64,000 nucleotides of DNA from Gnetum montanum (taxonomy: Eukaryota; Streptophyta; Gnetopsida; Gnetales; Gnetaceae), in NCBI GenBank assembly GCA_015680685.1, contig MNCI01034627.1, positions 653,025 to 717,024 of the forward strand, in the 5' to 3' direction. The position numbers were made by a program, and so were the translations under genes. Within the stretch, counting starts at the first letter, position 1, and each line of letters starts with the position of its first letter. Positions 22,201 through 33,749 of this stretch are shown here, piece after piece. The notes beneath the pieces were generated by a model, which worked only from the letters and a program-made list of their open reading frames with translations, searched no databases and had not been told where the DNA came from.

Positions 22201-22685
22201 CAGCATCCATCATAAAACTCCTGTTATTGCATAATCTATCCAAGAAAAGGGAGGAAAGGTTAGGGCCCAAGCCTATGAAGAGGAACGATGGCTGTCTGCA
22301 TCATGCATGTCAAGGCCAATCAAGTGTTCTTGTAGCTGTTGTGCCCATGGGAAATGCTAACTTCATCAAACATTGGAACATCAGCATGGATAGCTCATAA
22401 TCCTCAAAAAGAAGAGGAGAAATTTTAGGTGCTTCTTCAATGATATCAATCTTAGAAGCCTGATGCATAGGACAAAGGAAAGGCACCCATGGAGGAGCCA
22501 ACACTGCCAGGAACCCCATGAGTTCCAAAGTTTTGTAATTCTGTGTTTGTGTCCAAATTTTTTTTAATCCTCCACTATGGAATGGGTAAATTCCTAGTTA
22601 GTCAATAATCCCATACCTATCCACTGTGTATTCAATTAAGCTTGTTCCTTACTTTCTTTGACTTGAGGACAAGTTGTTATTCAGT
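22201..22685 (+). other. Distal 3' UTR of element A
   Basis: No gene is seen. A line near 22660-22690 (GACTTGAGGACAAGTTGTTATTCAGTC-like) matches the corresponding places before the 3' LTRs of C and B and leads into the polypurine tract. Confidence 0.5.
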
Positions 22686-22695
22686 CATGGGGGTA
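22686..22695 (+). promoter_or_regulatory. Polypurine tract, element A
   Basis: CATGGGGGTA immediately before the 3' LTR start at 22696. The same G-run plus TA stands before the 3' LTRs of C (58466-58474) and B (61897-61906), so it is the plus-strand primer of the family. Confidence 0.8.
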
Positions 22696-23591
22696 TGATG
22701 AATCATGGTTTTCGGGCGTTGCGTATACTAGGCCCTGTATACGTGACCCTATATTCTAGGCCCCGTATACTCAACCCGCTGCTTATACTAGGCCCCATAT
22801 ACGTGGCCCCGTATACGCAACCTTGTTTGTGCTAGCCTATAAATAAGCGTGCACCCGCCGTGCTTAGGCATCTTTTGGGATTAATTGTAGGGAGGTTCTT
22901 GCAGTTTTTTTTCATAGGAGTTAGAATATTTTCCCAAGTGCATGCCCACAGTGTGATGCTTGTAATTGTATGAAACCTTTATTCAAGTGTGACGTACTTG
23001 GACACGCACATGATTGACAATAAAGATTGAGATTACTTCATCATTGCAGCATTCACTTAGTTTTAACTGCTTAATTATTATTGTTAATTGTTATTGTTAT
23101 TTATTGTTTTCTTAGTTAATATTTCTTTATCACCATTTACTATTCCTGTTGTTAAATGCGGAATGAGTACGACTTAATCACGAGCATTTAAGTATGACTA
23201 CTTGGTAACCCAGTAGCATACCTAGGATCTACGCTTGGTAATCCCAATAGTAGTCATGCACGAGGTCCAAGATGTGTACGGATGATTAAGGAACAAATGC
23301 TCATCGCACTTAGGTTAGCTTAGACTTCATTTCCTAGTACTCATTAGTTTAATCAATATTATTCTCCATTGTCTCTAGGAGTAGCAATAGTTTAGGATCA
23401 CATCATACACCTCACTTTGGACTAAACTATACATGACAAAGCAAATACTAGTCTAGGTGGGAAGACGACGAACTATGATCAACATGTAACTATCTAGATA
23501 CCACGACTAGCCTGTCCGTAGAGTTCAACCGAATCGCTCGTGAACACTCATATTCGTATGGTTGAGTGTAGGGGTACCTAGCCACTCATCA
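22696..23591 (+). repeat. 3' LTR of element A
   Basis: 896 bp, TGATGAATC to CTCATCA, collinear with 17714-18612 except at the U3 repeats. TATAAATA at 22838-22845. It is followed at once by TTATC. Confidence 0.93.
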
Positions 23592-23596
23592 TTATC
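23592..23596. other. Target-site duplication TTATC, right (element A)
   Basis: Exact repeat of 17709-17713. Confidence 0.92.
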
Positions 23597-23989
23597 TCTA
23601 GCCTATAGTCTCTTCCCAAGCATCACTATAGTTAATCCTACACATCCAACTTTGATACAAGATGTTAATCCACTAGTCAACCCTTTTCAAGCCTTATCTC
23701 ACCTAGTCTGAGTTCAATAGTTATAGGTCTCTCTCCCTATTCTCCTATCCCCATCTACATACCACATTCCTTACCAATATTATACTATTAACACTTATGC
23801 ATACCATGGTACTTGTTCAACTAGTCTTACCTGCTTATAATTCCATTTTGAATAACCCTATTTAAAATATCTATAGTTCCTCTTAGATGAATATTGTTCC
23901 TTCAAGATTTCTTTTGTAGACTACAACTGAAAAAAGATTAAACCCAAAAGGAAATTTCATTGTATGAGGATAGTTCTATTACCTCCATT
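23597..23989 (+). other. Interior of F, right part
   Basis: Continuation of the sequence broken by element A: a Pro/Thr/Asn-rich plus-strand frame with scattered stops, leading into repeat F with TSYDQWDYTIQNM. No known domain is recognised. Confidence 0.4.
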
Positions 23990-25275
23990 ACTTATAAGAT
24001 TCTTACCAGCTATGATCAATGGGATTATACCATACAGAATATGGTGTGATTTAGTTGTTAACTTTTGAAAATAATGTTGAGTAAATTGCCAAGAACACTT
24101 ATGTTTGTCATTGTATTTAATAAATATAAAATATATCATAATACATATTGAATAATGTGAACCCATGTTGCCATGGTGGAAAATGAAAATATTTATGATT
24201 TTATAATTTTTATGAATATAAGAATAAAATAATAATAAACATTCATGCATTGTAATCCCTTGAAAAGTAGATGACAATGCTCTCTCTCTCTCTCTCTCTC
24301 TCTCACTCACACATTGCAATCCCTTATGGGATAGGTGTAACAACTTACATAGAAATCATAAGATGGCTCCTATTCATAACCTTAATGATCCAACATCATG
24401 TTGTATAGTTATGACCTCCTTAGATAATGATGAATCATCATAGCTTAATGGATACATAAATGAATTAATAACTTTATTAATGAATGTGTATGATAATTGT
24501 GAGCTTTTTATTTTTTTATTTTTATCATTTAAAACATCCAAGTTGAAAAATAATGAATTTTATTCACTGCACAAACACTTAACTTTGTATCGACCAAATG
24601 GGTCGAGCTATAGAAGCAAGCTAGTACTTCGACAAAGTCTAGTTATACTTGTAAAAGTGATGACTCAAAAGATACATAAACTAAAAAGAAAGTGCAATTA
24701 CCTAAGGGAGGAGAAGTTCTTCATTCAAAAATAGATGTCAAATGATCAAAGAAAGATAAATGAGCAAAATGTATTCAAAAAATATAAAATGAGAGCTTGG
24801 CTTAGATATTTATAGCTTTTGAAGATGAAAAGGGTTAGGTTCATCAACTTCTAAGCATCAATGGAGGGTTGTTGATGCACCATTACAAATTTTAATCATA
24901 ATTCGATAAGAATTGATTAGGAAGAGTACTAGGGAGTGTCAATACCCCTGCATTAATGTCCTAGTATCAACACCCCTATGTTAACGTAGGGGAGGTGAGT
25001 TAACCTTCCCCTGTGACCTCTAAGCTTAACATGAAGTCAAGAAGACATAGCTTAGGAATGTTGAGAGGTCTAAACAAAGTATAAAATAACTGAGAGATAG
25101 CAAAACATGTACTCAACTTGGAGAAGTGACACTAAAGGAAAGGATGCATATCTAGAAGATATAAACCACTACCAAACATGCTCAAACCACAAACACAAGG
25201 TGTGTATAATACCTCTTGCATCCAAGGCTAATAATAGACATACAAAATTCCATTGAATGCCTCATCATTCTCATA
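23990..25275. repeat. Repeat F, right copy (possible LTR)
   Basis: Partner of 15000-16285 in the same orientation, strongly diverged. It contains a (TC)n microsatellite at about 24279-24304 and AATAATAATAAA upstream of it. See the left copy for shared landmarks and the uncertainty about orientation and edges. Confidence 0.6.
24279..24304. repeat. (TC)n microsatellite
   Basis: Uninterrupted CT dinucleotides. It makes a spurious minus-strand RERERE open frame. Confidence 0.9.
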
Positions 25276-26204
25276 GCTTTAACAACCATAACACAAAAAA
25301 AACCAAGACTAGACACTTGACAAGCTTTACACATAATAGATCTATACATATAAACTTTGATACAAGACACATTACAAAATTTTCCACCCTAAGAAGGAAA
25401 TCTAGGGAATGGTGGCTAATAAAAAGAATTTCCTAACATGCTTGCAAAACTAAAGATGCCTGGTTATCCTTGTGTAGAGTTGAATTTATAGTCTTTGATG
25501 AGAAGCCTCAAGTTATTGCATCTTATCCTTCAAATTAGGAAGCATCCTTGCAACAGCAAGATGATGTTAAGGAGTTTCCTACATGATTTTTTTTAAGCCT
25601 TACCATTACAATCATGGAGGGTTGTCTCTCATCATGAAATTATATGTCTCCACTTTTACATAGTCTTTTGATCAACTTAGAAGGACATACACTTCCCTCT
25701 TGTTGCATCCTTCTGAATGTCTTTAGGCTTGATGAAATTCTCTAATAAATCTTTTGATCCATACTTTGGTATCAATTGTTATGCATGTCTTCTACTTGAA
25801 GTTTGGAAAAAGGATTCTTTATCTTTGGATCTAACTTTTGAGAGAGACCTCTTAGATTCTAGATTGAACTAGTGTTCTTTAGGTGGACTCAAAGGATGTT
25901 GCTTTTCTTCTAGTTCATATACTAAGGCTTAAGATCTCTTAATCAATTTTTGAACCTACCTAAATATGTTAGACTATATAAATAATAAAAATCATATGAA
26001 ATATCTATGCATTAAGCCACCATTAAAACATCATACATGCTAACAATGATATGTGTAATTCCTAAAGAAAACATGAAGAACAAAATCATAATCGAATGCT
26101 AAACATGTATATAGGAATGATGAGTGATAAAGGAAGCACATGCATTAATCCAATTGATAACTTTATATTAGGTCTTATGTTTGAATTCCTAAATTAGAGT
26201 TTCT
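25276..26204. other. AT-rich stretch, nothing recognised
   Basis: No gene, RNA or repeat edge that I can support. Confidence 0.4.
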
Positions 26205-28150
26205 TCATATCTCAATATAGCTTATAAAACTAGCTTGTAGAACTATTTTTTGGTTCTATGAATTTCTTCATTTTACTTGAGTTGACATGGCAAAATTATT
26301 TTTGAGGTAGGTTCATAGAACCAATTTGTAGAATAACTTTTTTATTCCATGAACTCTTTCTTTTGGATTCTAAGTTCAAGTGGCTTTTGAATTCTTATTA
26401 AATCCTTGAAGACATTTCTTACATGAAATTTAGTTAAGCTAGATTAAAATTGTAATTAGCCATATATGAATCAAATTTTAGTAGGCTCCATTTTTAAGCT
26501 TTCTACTTTTGGTGCTAATGTAGCTTGTAGAACCAAATTTTGGTTCTACAAAATCATGCTATACGAGAGCTAATGTGGTTCATAGAACCATTTTGAGAAT
26601 TTCTTGTAGAAATAATTTTTAATTCTACAAGTTCACTCACTCATTAGCTAACATGAAAGAATCATTCTCTAATTGATTTTTTATTCTACAAAATTTTGTT
26701 ATATTCTTTATCTTCTTAATATCTCTTATCTAATCTTTAATATGCAAAGATGGATTAAAAGGTAGAATAACATTGTACAAAATTGAATTAATATCCACTT
26801 GTGGACTTGATATAAAACTATTTTTAGATTTGATGTGGCTAATAGAACCATTTTAGCTTATTTGTAAACCAAATTTTGGTTTTACAAACCTATTCTTGAT
26901 CGATGTTGATGTGGTAAAATTACTCTAGAGCTTCTTTATAGAGCTAATTCTTGGTTCTACAAGTTTGTTGACTTATTCAAAGATGATCTAATAGAACCAA
27001 AAATGATCTTACTTGTAAAATTGATTTTGGTTCTATGAGCTATGATTCTTTCTTTTTCTTCCATTTCCTTAATAAAACATACTCCATAGTGATGATGTGA
27101 CTTGTAGAATTATTTCTGGAATTTCTTGTAGAACCAATTTTTGGTTTTACAAACATGCACTATACAAAAGATAACATGGTATATAAAAATATTTTAAGGC
27201 TTTTTTCTAGAACCAAATTTTCATTTTACAAATCATGCTCCTTTAACTCTTGTATTTTTTCCATAGAATGCACTCTACCTTAAAATGTTGATGGGGCTTT
27301 CTTATATAACTAACCTTTTAGTTCTACAAGCTTGCACTATATAAAAGCTGATGTGGTTTGGAGAACCATTTTAAATCTTGCTTTTAGAAGTGAATTTTGG
27401 TTCTACAAGTTTACTCATTCTTCCAAACCTAATGTGGCAAAGGTAAAAATAAAGCATCTTATGTCTTTTAAGAGTTCCAACATGGCTTATAGAACTAATT
27501 TACCTATTGTTCATAGAACCATAATTTGGTTCTATGAACCTATTCTAGATCAAGCACCAATATAGATTGTAGAACCAAATTTTGATTCTATGAAGCTCAC
27601 CTTATAACAAATATCAAAAGCTTCTTTGAATCAATTCTATAACTTCTTAGAATATTGACTCTTTAAAAGAAGCTTTCCTTACTTAGCTTACATGTCACAT
27701 GGGTTTTACCAAACTTAGCTATTTTCTTATAGAATCAAATCTTGTAACAATGTGAAGTTAATATTTAACCTCTACTTGGGGGATGTCGTAGAACCAATCT
27801 AGAAGCTCTATGTGGAACTAATATTTGGTTCTACATACTCTACCCTAATTCTACAAACTAACTGACCAAGAGCTAATCTGGATCAAGGGCTTTCTTATAG
27901 AATAACTCATAGAACCACTTTTTCATTCTATGAACCTATTCTAATTCTACAAGTTGCCATGGAATATAGAGCTAAATAAGTCTTTAGCTATAGAATCTTT
28001 TTTTATTCCAAAAATTTGTTAAAGCCAATGTGATTTATAGAATCAACTTGAAAGCTTTTTATAGAACCAATTTTTGGTTTTATGAATTGTTCCAACTCCA
28101 TGAGCTAAAATGGCTTAATAACCATAGCTCTATTTTATAAAACCATTATT
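26205..28150. repeat. Degenerate array of palindrome-bearing units
   Basis: About fifteen or more loose units, usually 70-110 bp apart, each centred on a variant of AGAACCAA..TTGGTTCT. The best copies form long inverted repeats: 26525-26551 has 13-base arms starting TTGTAGAACC, and 27509-27539 has perfect 13-base arms starting GTTCATAGAACC. Between palindromes a GATGTGGCTTATAGAACCA-like phrase recurs. The units are too diverged for a young satellite. I do not recognise the family. No protein frame runs through it. Confidence 0.75.
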
Positions 28151-28959
28151 TCTTCTTCAAGTCCTTATTCTTATGAGCTTTTACTCATAGAGTTTCAACT
28201 CAATAATTTGTGATAAACTGTTTGTACTAATGTTGATCTTGTTATGAGCTAAAACATAATTCCTTTAATTTCTCAAATCAATCTATGTCAATTGACAGCT
28301 TAGCTAATAAGCTTTAATAATGAGTATTGATCTTTTAGATTAGTTTGTCCCTTCACAAGCTCTTTTATTGAAACTAAATCATTTAACACTATACAATAGG
28401 AAATCTTATGAATCAAATTTGAGTTAAAACTTAGCTCTCCATGCTAATTTTCTAAAGCTTGATTAATGAGCTTAAATGTTTATCTACTAAATAATTTTTG
28501 AGTTATTTAAAATATTTAAAATTTATGCCATTAATAATCATTTTTGAAAAAAAAATCTAACTAAAATAAGCAAACTTGTTTTAGTCATATCTACGAATAA
28601 TTTACTTTTGAAAGCCTTATTCTTTACCTAGGGCACATCTGCATTTAGAAAAATATAACTTATGAGCCAAAACTCAATGTACATCCACAATATTTTGTTT
28701 TGCACTTACCAAGAATACTTATCATACAAACAATATGAGAAATTCATCTTAATCATGTTGCATCAATTAATTAATGTTTCTTCTACGGTTCTTCCAAAAT
28801 ATGTTCAACACTTTTGATGCTTACTGTTCCATGGTAATGGAAATTGTTATGATAATACATTGGAGGGGTGCTCTCACAAGAAGGTAAACATGTGGCTTTC
28901 TTTTTGTAAAATTTGAATGAGTTAAGTTAGAAATATAATCTATATAAGAAGGACTTGTC
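28151..28959. other. AT-rich stretch, nothing recognised
   Basis: No feature supported beyond high AT content. Confidence 0.4.
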
Positions 28960-30412
28960 TACTATTCTTCAAGAAATCAAGCATTAATTGCATTACTTAT
29001 TACCCAAGGGGTTCACTTTGATGACTAACCATAAAGAACTTTAGTTTCTTAATTCCCAAAGGAAGTTGAGTTCTTAACATATGAAGTGGATGACACAATT
29101 ACATAAATTTAATTTTGTGCTCAAGCATAAGAGTAGAAAAGCTAATATGGTGGTAAATGAATTATTTGAGATGCATGTGATGAACTTTAGGGTGCCTCAT
29201 GTGGATGGTATGGGTGATTTTATTAAATTGAATAAACATGATTTAGATTTTGGATAGGTTTAGATAAGCCTCAAGTAATCATTGTTGTATAGGATAGATC
29301 AATGGAGGGACTATCATATTCAAGATGAACTTTTATTCAAGAATAAAAAGGTGTGTATTCCAAATTATGATTTTAGAAGGAAAATTTTGGTTGAAAAGAA
29401 TTATGGTGGATGGTAGATTAAATGAGGATAGATAAGACATTGGAGCCAGTGGTTTGGCAGTATTTTTGACCTAGAATGATCTTTGAAGTCTTCAAATTTG
29501 TGAAGGAGTGTTTGACATGTTAGAAATTCAAATAAGGTAAAGGACTGACTGGACAATATATGCCTTTATCAATTCCCAAGGATCGATGGGAAAGTGTCTT
29601 AATGGAATTTATGAGTGGGATTCCAAGGACCAAAAGTGGGAATGATGCTATCTTTGTTGTGGTGGGTAGATTCTTTAAGATGGTACATTTCATTCCATGC
29701 AAAAAGGTGAGTGATGCATCTCATGTTGCAAATTTTTTTTTTCCAGCATATTGTGAAGTTGCATGAGATTCCTTTGAATATTATTAGTGAGAAAAACATC
29801 AAATTTATTGATCATTTTTAGAGGTCCCTTTGTAAAATTTTAGGGATAAAGATAAATATTTCTAGTGCATATCATCCACAATATGATGACCAAATAAAAA
29901 TGGTTAATAAATCTTTTTTGAACATTTTAAGATGTTTTTATGATGAACAACCTAATAGCTAGAAAAATTTATTGTGGCATGGTAAATTTTTCTACATTAA
30001 TGTTTTTCATGTTGTTATTGGAAAGAGATTATTTATTTTGTATGAAGATAGTGGATAATCTTTAGAGCTTTAATGAATAAGCTTAATTAAGTGTTGATTT
30101 TGTGTAAGAGATAAAGGGTCTTCATGTTCAAGTAAAGGAAAATATTAAAAAGAATGTTGAAGAAAGAGTCCTTAATACAAATGAGAATAAGAGGAAGCCT
30201 GAGTTTGATGTTGTTGATCTTGTTTAGGTGCACTTGAAGAAGAAGAGATTGATAGGTATTAACTACTCAAAGTTGGAAGCTAAGAAGATGACTCCTTTTC
30301 GAATAAAGGTTAAAATCAATGATAATGCTTTTAAAATTAACTCACCAAATGATGTGAGTATGTTCTTTATTTTTAATGTTGCAAATATTATGCATTATCA
30401 TGGAGATCAATA
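28960..30412 (+). pseudogene. Chromovirus-like gypsy pol fragment G (RNase H end to integrase end)
   Basis: From about 29015 the plus strand gives the end of RNase H (NHKEL, LNSQRKL, then HKFNFVLKHKSRKAN and V.NELFEMH). The zinc-binding region and then the integrase core follow: [57 protein letters not shown] (29560-29766). The C-terminal part (30228-30413) has VHLKKKRL, YSKLEAKKMTPFRIKVKIND and FNVANIMHYHGDQ. These phrases are characteristic of plant chromoviruses, a branch different from every other element here. Many stops and frameshifts; no LTR is visible, and the fragment abuts element H at about 30415. Confidence 0.82.
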
Positions 30413-30419
30413 AATGGAT

Positions 30420-30960
30420 TTTTTGCTAGTTGAGCTTAAGGTTGGTCTCTACACATTGCTTCAATACCTCCTCCAAATGGTCTAGTGTCTACTCAAATTT
30501 GAAACTCTAGATGAAAAATTGATCCATGAAGACTTTTACACTATTGCCATTTTTCTGTCGAAGATACTAAGAATAAGGCTTTGGAAAGTTGTAGGAGCAT
30601 TACATAGGCTAAAATACATCTTCTTATAGGTAAAAGTCCCTCATGGACTTGTCAATGTGGTCATGGCATGATCTTCTAGGACTATTTGTATTTGATTATA
30701 GCCACTATAGCTATCCATGAAGCTATAATACATGTTTCTTACAATAAGATCCAATATTTAATCCACAAACAACAATAAAAAATAATCTTTAAAAATTGTC
30801 ATTTTCAATAGCTTAAAATTGATGCAAATTCTCCATTGACCATTGTTATTTAGTATGATGATGTGTGGACTTATCCACTTACTACTCACTATTGGATAGA
30901 TGAACATAACTTTAAGGAGTTGTTTCACCTCCTTCTTAACAACTTACTTTAATTTTGGAT
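30420..30960 (-). pseudogene. Reverse transcriptase fragment of element H
   Basis: Minus-strand pieces: SYSGYNQIQI, SPWGTFTYKKM, LCNAPTTFQSLILSIF, and an active-site region reading FMDQF where FMDDF is expected. The homologous plus-strand DNA in D is 8990-9560. The end at 30420 falls just after the active site; thumb, RNase H and integrase are gone. Confidence 0.75.
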
Positions 30961-31537
30961 TTAAACTTTGCTATGGCTATATTTTAGGCTTAATCACAAG
31001 ATCTTTGTAGATTCTATGTTGACCTATATATAGATTAATGTTTGTAATTTCATCATATGACTAGAAAATGGGTATTAACAATTTTTTTTTCCACCCTTAG
31101 TAACTTCTACTTTTGTTACTTTGTGAGTTAAGTGTTCATAATTACCAATTTTTCATTCATTAAGAATACCTATTCTAGTGATTTTGGTAATGTTTTAAGT
31201 TTAAGAGGCTTTGGTTTATATGTCTCTAGAATCTTTAACTTTCCCTAGTTCATCTCTTATACTTCTTTGTGGTTTTCTACATTAGAGAGTTTGCATCTAA
31301 GTTGCTCCATTTCCTCCAATCTATCAATGTATGCACTTGCCAGGGCTTCTTGGAGCTCCATGGATTAACATGATAATTTGTACATTTAATAAACTTTAGT
31401 TTGAAGGCATCTTATAAGATATTTTGGAGGTTGTTTATTTAGGGTCCATAGCCAATAATGGCCATTCACGTTTAGATGGGCTAGCAACTCTAAAAAATGA
31501 ATGTTTTTGAAACTGATGCTCAAGACCAATTGAGTTG
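30961..31537 (-). pseudogene. Linker remnant of H, protease missing
   Basis: About 31060-31290 on the minus strand gives GKVKDSRDI and KITRIGILNE-like pieces that correspond to the protease-RT linker of D, B and C. No D-S-G protease site is found between here and gag, so an internal deletion is likely. Confidence 0.5.
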
Positions 31538-33560
31538 TCATTCATTTACAAGTTTATAGCTCTTGCAGCATTTTGTTGTTATCTTGCATGGATGAAGCAA
31601 ATGGAAATGCAGAAGCATAAGGTTGAGAGTACTAGTCAGGATAAGGAGTATAAGAAGAAGAAGAGTTAGCTCATTGAGTGGTAGGTCTATAGCATTTAGT
31701 AGGATAATAATGATGAGTAGAGACATATACGGTAGAACCACTTTGGGATACAAGTTGTTGTGCATAATATCCATAAGGGTAAGATTACCTCTAAAGGTAT
31801 TACTACCTTGGTGGTGACATCCTTCATGAATATGCATTTTTCCACTACTAATATTACTCCTAAGGTTGTGGTGGAGTGCTGCTTGGATAGTATTGTTTAT
31901 GGTGATAGGGTTTCCAATGGTTGCCTTGACAATAAGGTGACCTCCAAGGTATCTACCTTTTGAAAAATTTTGGGTTAAAGGCATAAACCCAAGACTCTTG
32001 AGATGTAACATCATAGAGTAACAATCCTTTAGATGTTCATATTGGCAAATATCACAATTGTAATCTTGTGATTCAAATTTTATAACCTCTTCAACTACAA
32101 CCACTTTTCTTTTTTACTAGTAATAGTCCTTGTCTGCATCCTTCTTTTTTTCTATCCATGTTTTGGCTCTTCTTTGTTCTAATTCCTCCTCCACAATTTT
32201 TAATGATGTCTAGAACTTTTCATCCATTAAGTCCCACATTTTATCAACCTTTACTAATATTTCAATGATTATTCTTAAATGGAAAAAGATTTTTATTGTA
32301 CCACTTCCTCCAATGATGTTCTTTTGCTCGTAGAGAAAGCCTCTTTTGTGAATAGAGAGATCCTTGTTATAGTCCTCTACATTCTTTCTTTTCTTAAGGT
32401 CATCTTTCTCCTTTACCACTTAATTAGTTAATCTTTAAATCTAATGGACTTTCATTTCTAATAATCTCTATTAGGTACAAATCCCAAGAGTTTCTCTTGT
32501 TTTACTCCTAAGTCCATCTGTGATATGTTGTAGTTGTTTTCTTTGAGAGAGTTCATGGCTTGGACATATATAAAGTAAAGAACAATACCTACTCAAGATG
32601 CATCAAGGAATTTATGATTGCATTATTTGCACTCCTAGATTTATATCTAGTTCTTTGATTTAGATATTCTTCTAATGCTTAGTAGAAATATAAATTGGTT
32701 CCATAATATTAATCATGTGTATGGTAGTAAGTAATAGTTCATCATAATCATCATGCTCCTCATGGTCCCTATCATAAACATGTCTTCTTTGGCATTTTTA
32801 GTTATGCCTTCACTCATGTTGGTGCTTAGCTTCTTACTTATGTCTACCTTCTCTTCTACCATCTCTATGATGGTCTCTTCTATCATCTCCACCAAGTCTA
32901 CAATCATTTCCCCTCCTACCTTGGCCATGCTTAACCTCATAAAAGCTTGATAGTGAGGATAAACAGGATGAAGATGGAGAACTAGGAGAGTTATGCCAAC
33001 TTGCTATTCTTTTGTAACCTCTTTAATATTCTCTAGGTGGTTTTCTAGAAGACCTTCACATTGAGGCCCCTTTATGTTAGGTCTTGTTTTTCTTTTTTCT
33101 TTGTTGCTTACAAGGGCTAAACATATCCATGGATTATCCATGTCATTTGCACTAAGAGTTGGAGGATTTTGGTGATGAGATTGAACAAATTGATAATCAA
33201 TATCCTCCTTCTCTAACTATGATATCAATGGAACGATAGGCTCCGTTTCCTTGGTGGCTTCATGATGAGCCTCCATGAAGTAGTCCTTTCATAATAGAAA
33301 CTTAGTGGGCTATTAGGGCTTGAAAATTTCATCAATCACCCTATAGTCTAAATTTGTTGCATCAATTCCTACATTTATCAATGTTTCCATGGGCATTGAT
33401 GTGATTGCACGATTAAGCAGCAACATAATGTTGCCTTCCAAGTTCCTCCATCGCAATTGTTCATTTTTATGGAGAATGAAACATAGCATTAATTTAAATG
33501 CTAGTGAATAATTGTCATTTGTTGTAGCATCTCATCTTAATTCTTAATGATTTTGTCATG
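31538..33560 (-). pseudogene. gag of element H
   Basis: The tail and knuckle region (32104-31538) contains CDICQYEHLKDC, the four-ligand knuckle-like motif with all ligands present. Upstream are an acidic, Lys-rich stretch (32419-32210), a decayed capsid (32460-32700), and the N-terminal domain near 33400-33490 (LCFILHKNEQLRWRNLEGNIML). Frames change often. The order equals that of D. Confidence 0.75.
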
Positions 33561-33731
33561 ACTCCTTAATAAATCCTCAACATGTGGGGAATCTACCCTA
33601 TGAGAACTAGATATAATGTAATAAATAAATGTGTCTTGAATAAAATAATTTTATTTCCAAATAAAAAATCATTTTGGAGTCCAAAAAAAATTCTTGAATA
33701 ACTCTAACTATCAAAACCACTAGCACCAAGT

Positions 33732-33748
33732 CCCCATTAACAGTGCCA
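33732..33748 (-). promoter_or_regulatory. Primer-binding site, tRNA-Asp type (element H)
   Basis: Minus strand TGGCACTGTTAATGGGG, one base from the LTR end TCATCA. It sets the inner LTR edge at 33750. Confidence 0.75.
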
Positions 33749-33749
33749 A

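Larger units (their letters stand above)
17714..23591 (+). mobile_element. Element A: complete gag-only Athila-like retrotransposon
   Basis: Both LTRs, the primer site, the polypurine tract and an exact 5-bp target duplication (TTATC) are visible, total 5878 bp. The interior holds gag and the short start of a third ORF, but no protease, RT, RNase H or integrase. That makes it non-autonomous, comparable with described gag-bearing terminal-repeat elements (TR-GAG). The enzymes would have come from an Athila-like relative such as C, which has similar LTR motifs (GTATAC...GGCCCC). It lies inside the interior of repeat F. The two LTRs differ at scattered positions and at the U3 repeats, so the insertion is not recent. 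Confidence 0.92.

Noticed and set aside
23957-24343. 128-residue minus-strand ORF
   Set aside because: Its RERERE stretch comes from the (TC)n tract and the rest lies in repeat F; no protein features.
26205-28150. CRISPR-like repeat array
   Set aside because: Units vary in length and sequence, there are no constant repeats with unique spacers, and the context is a plant genome.
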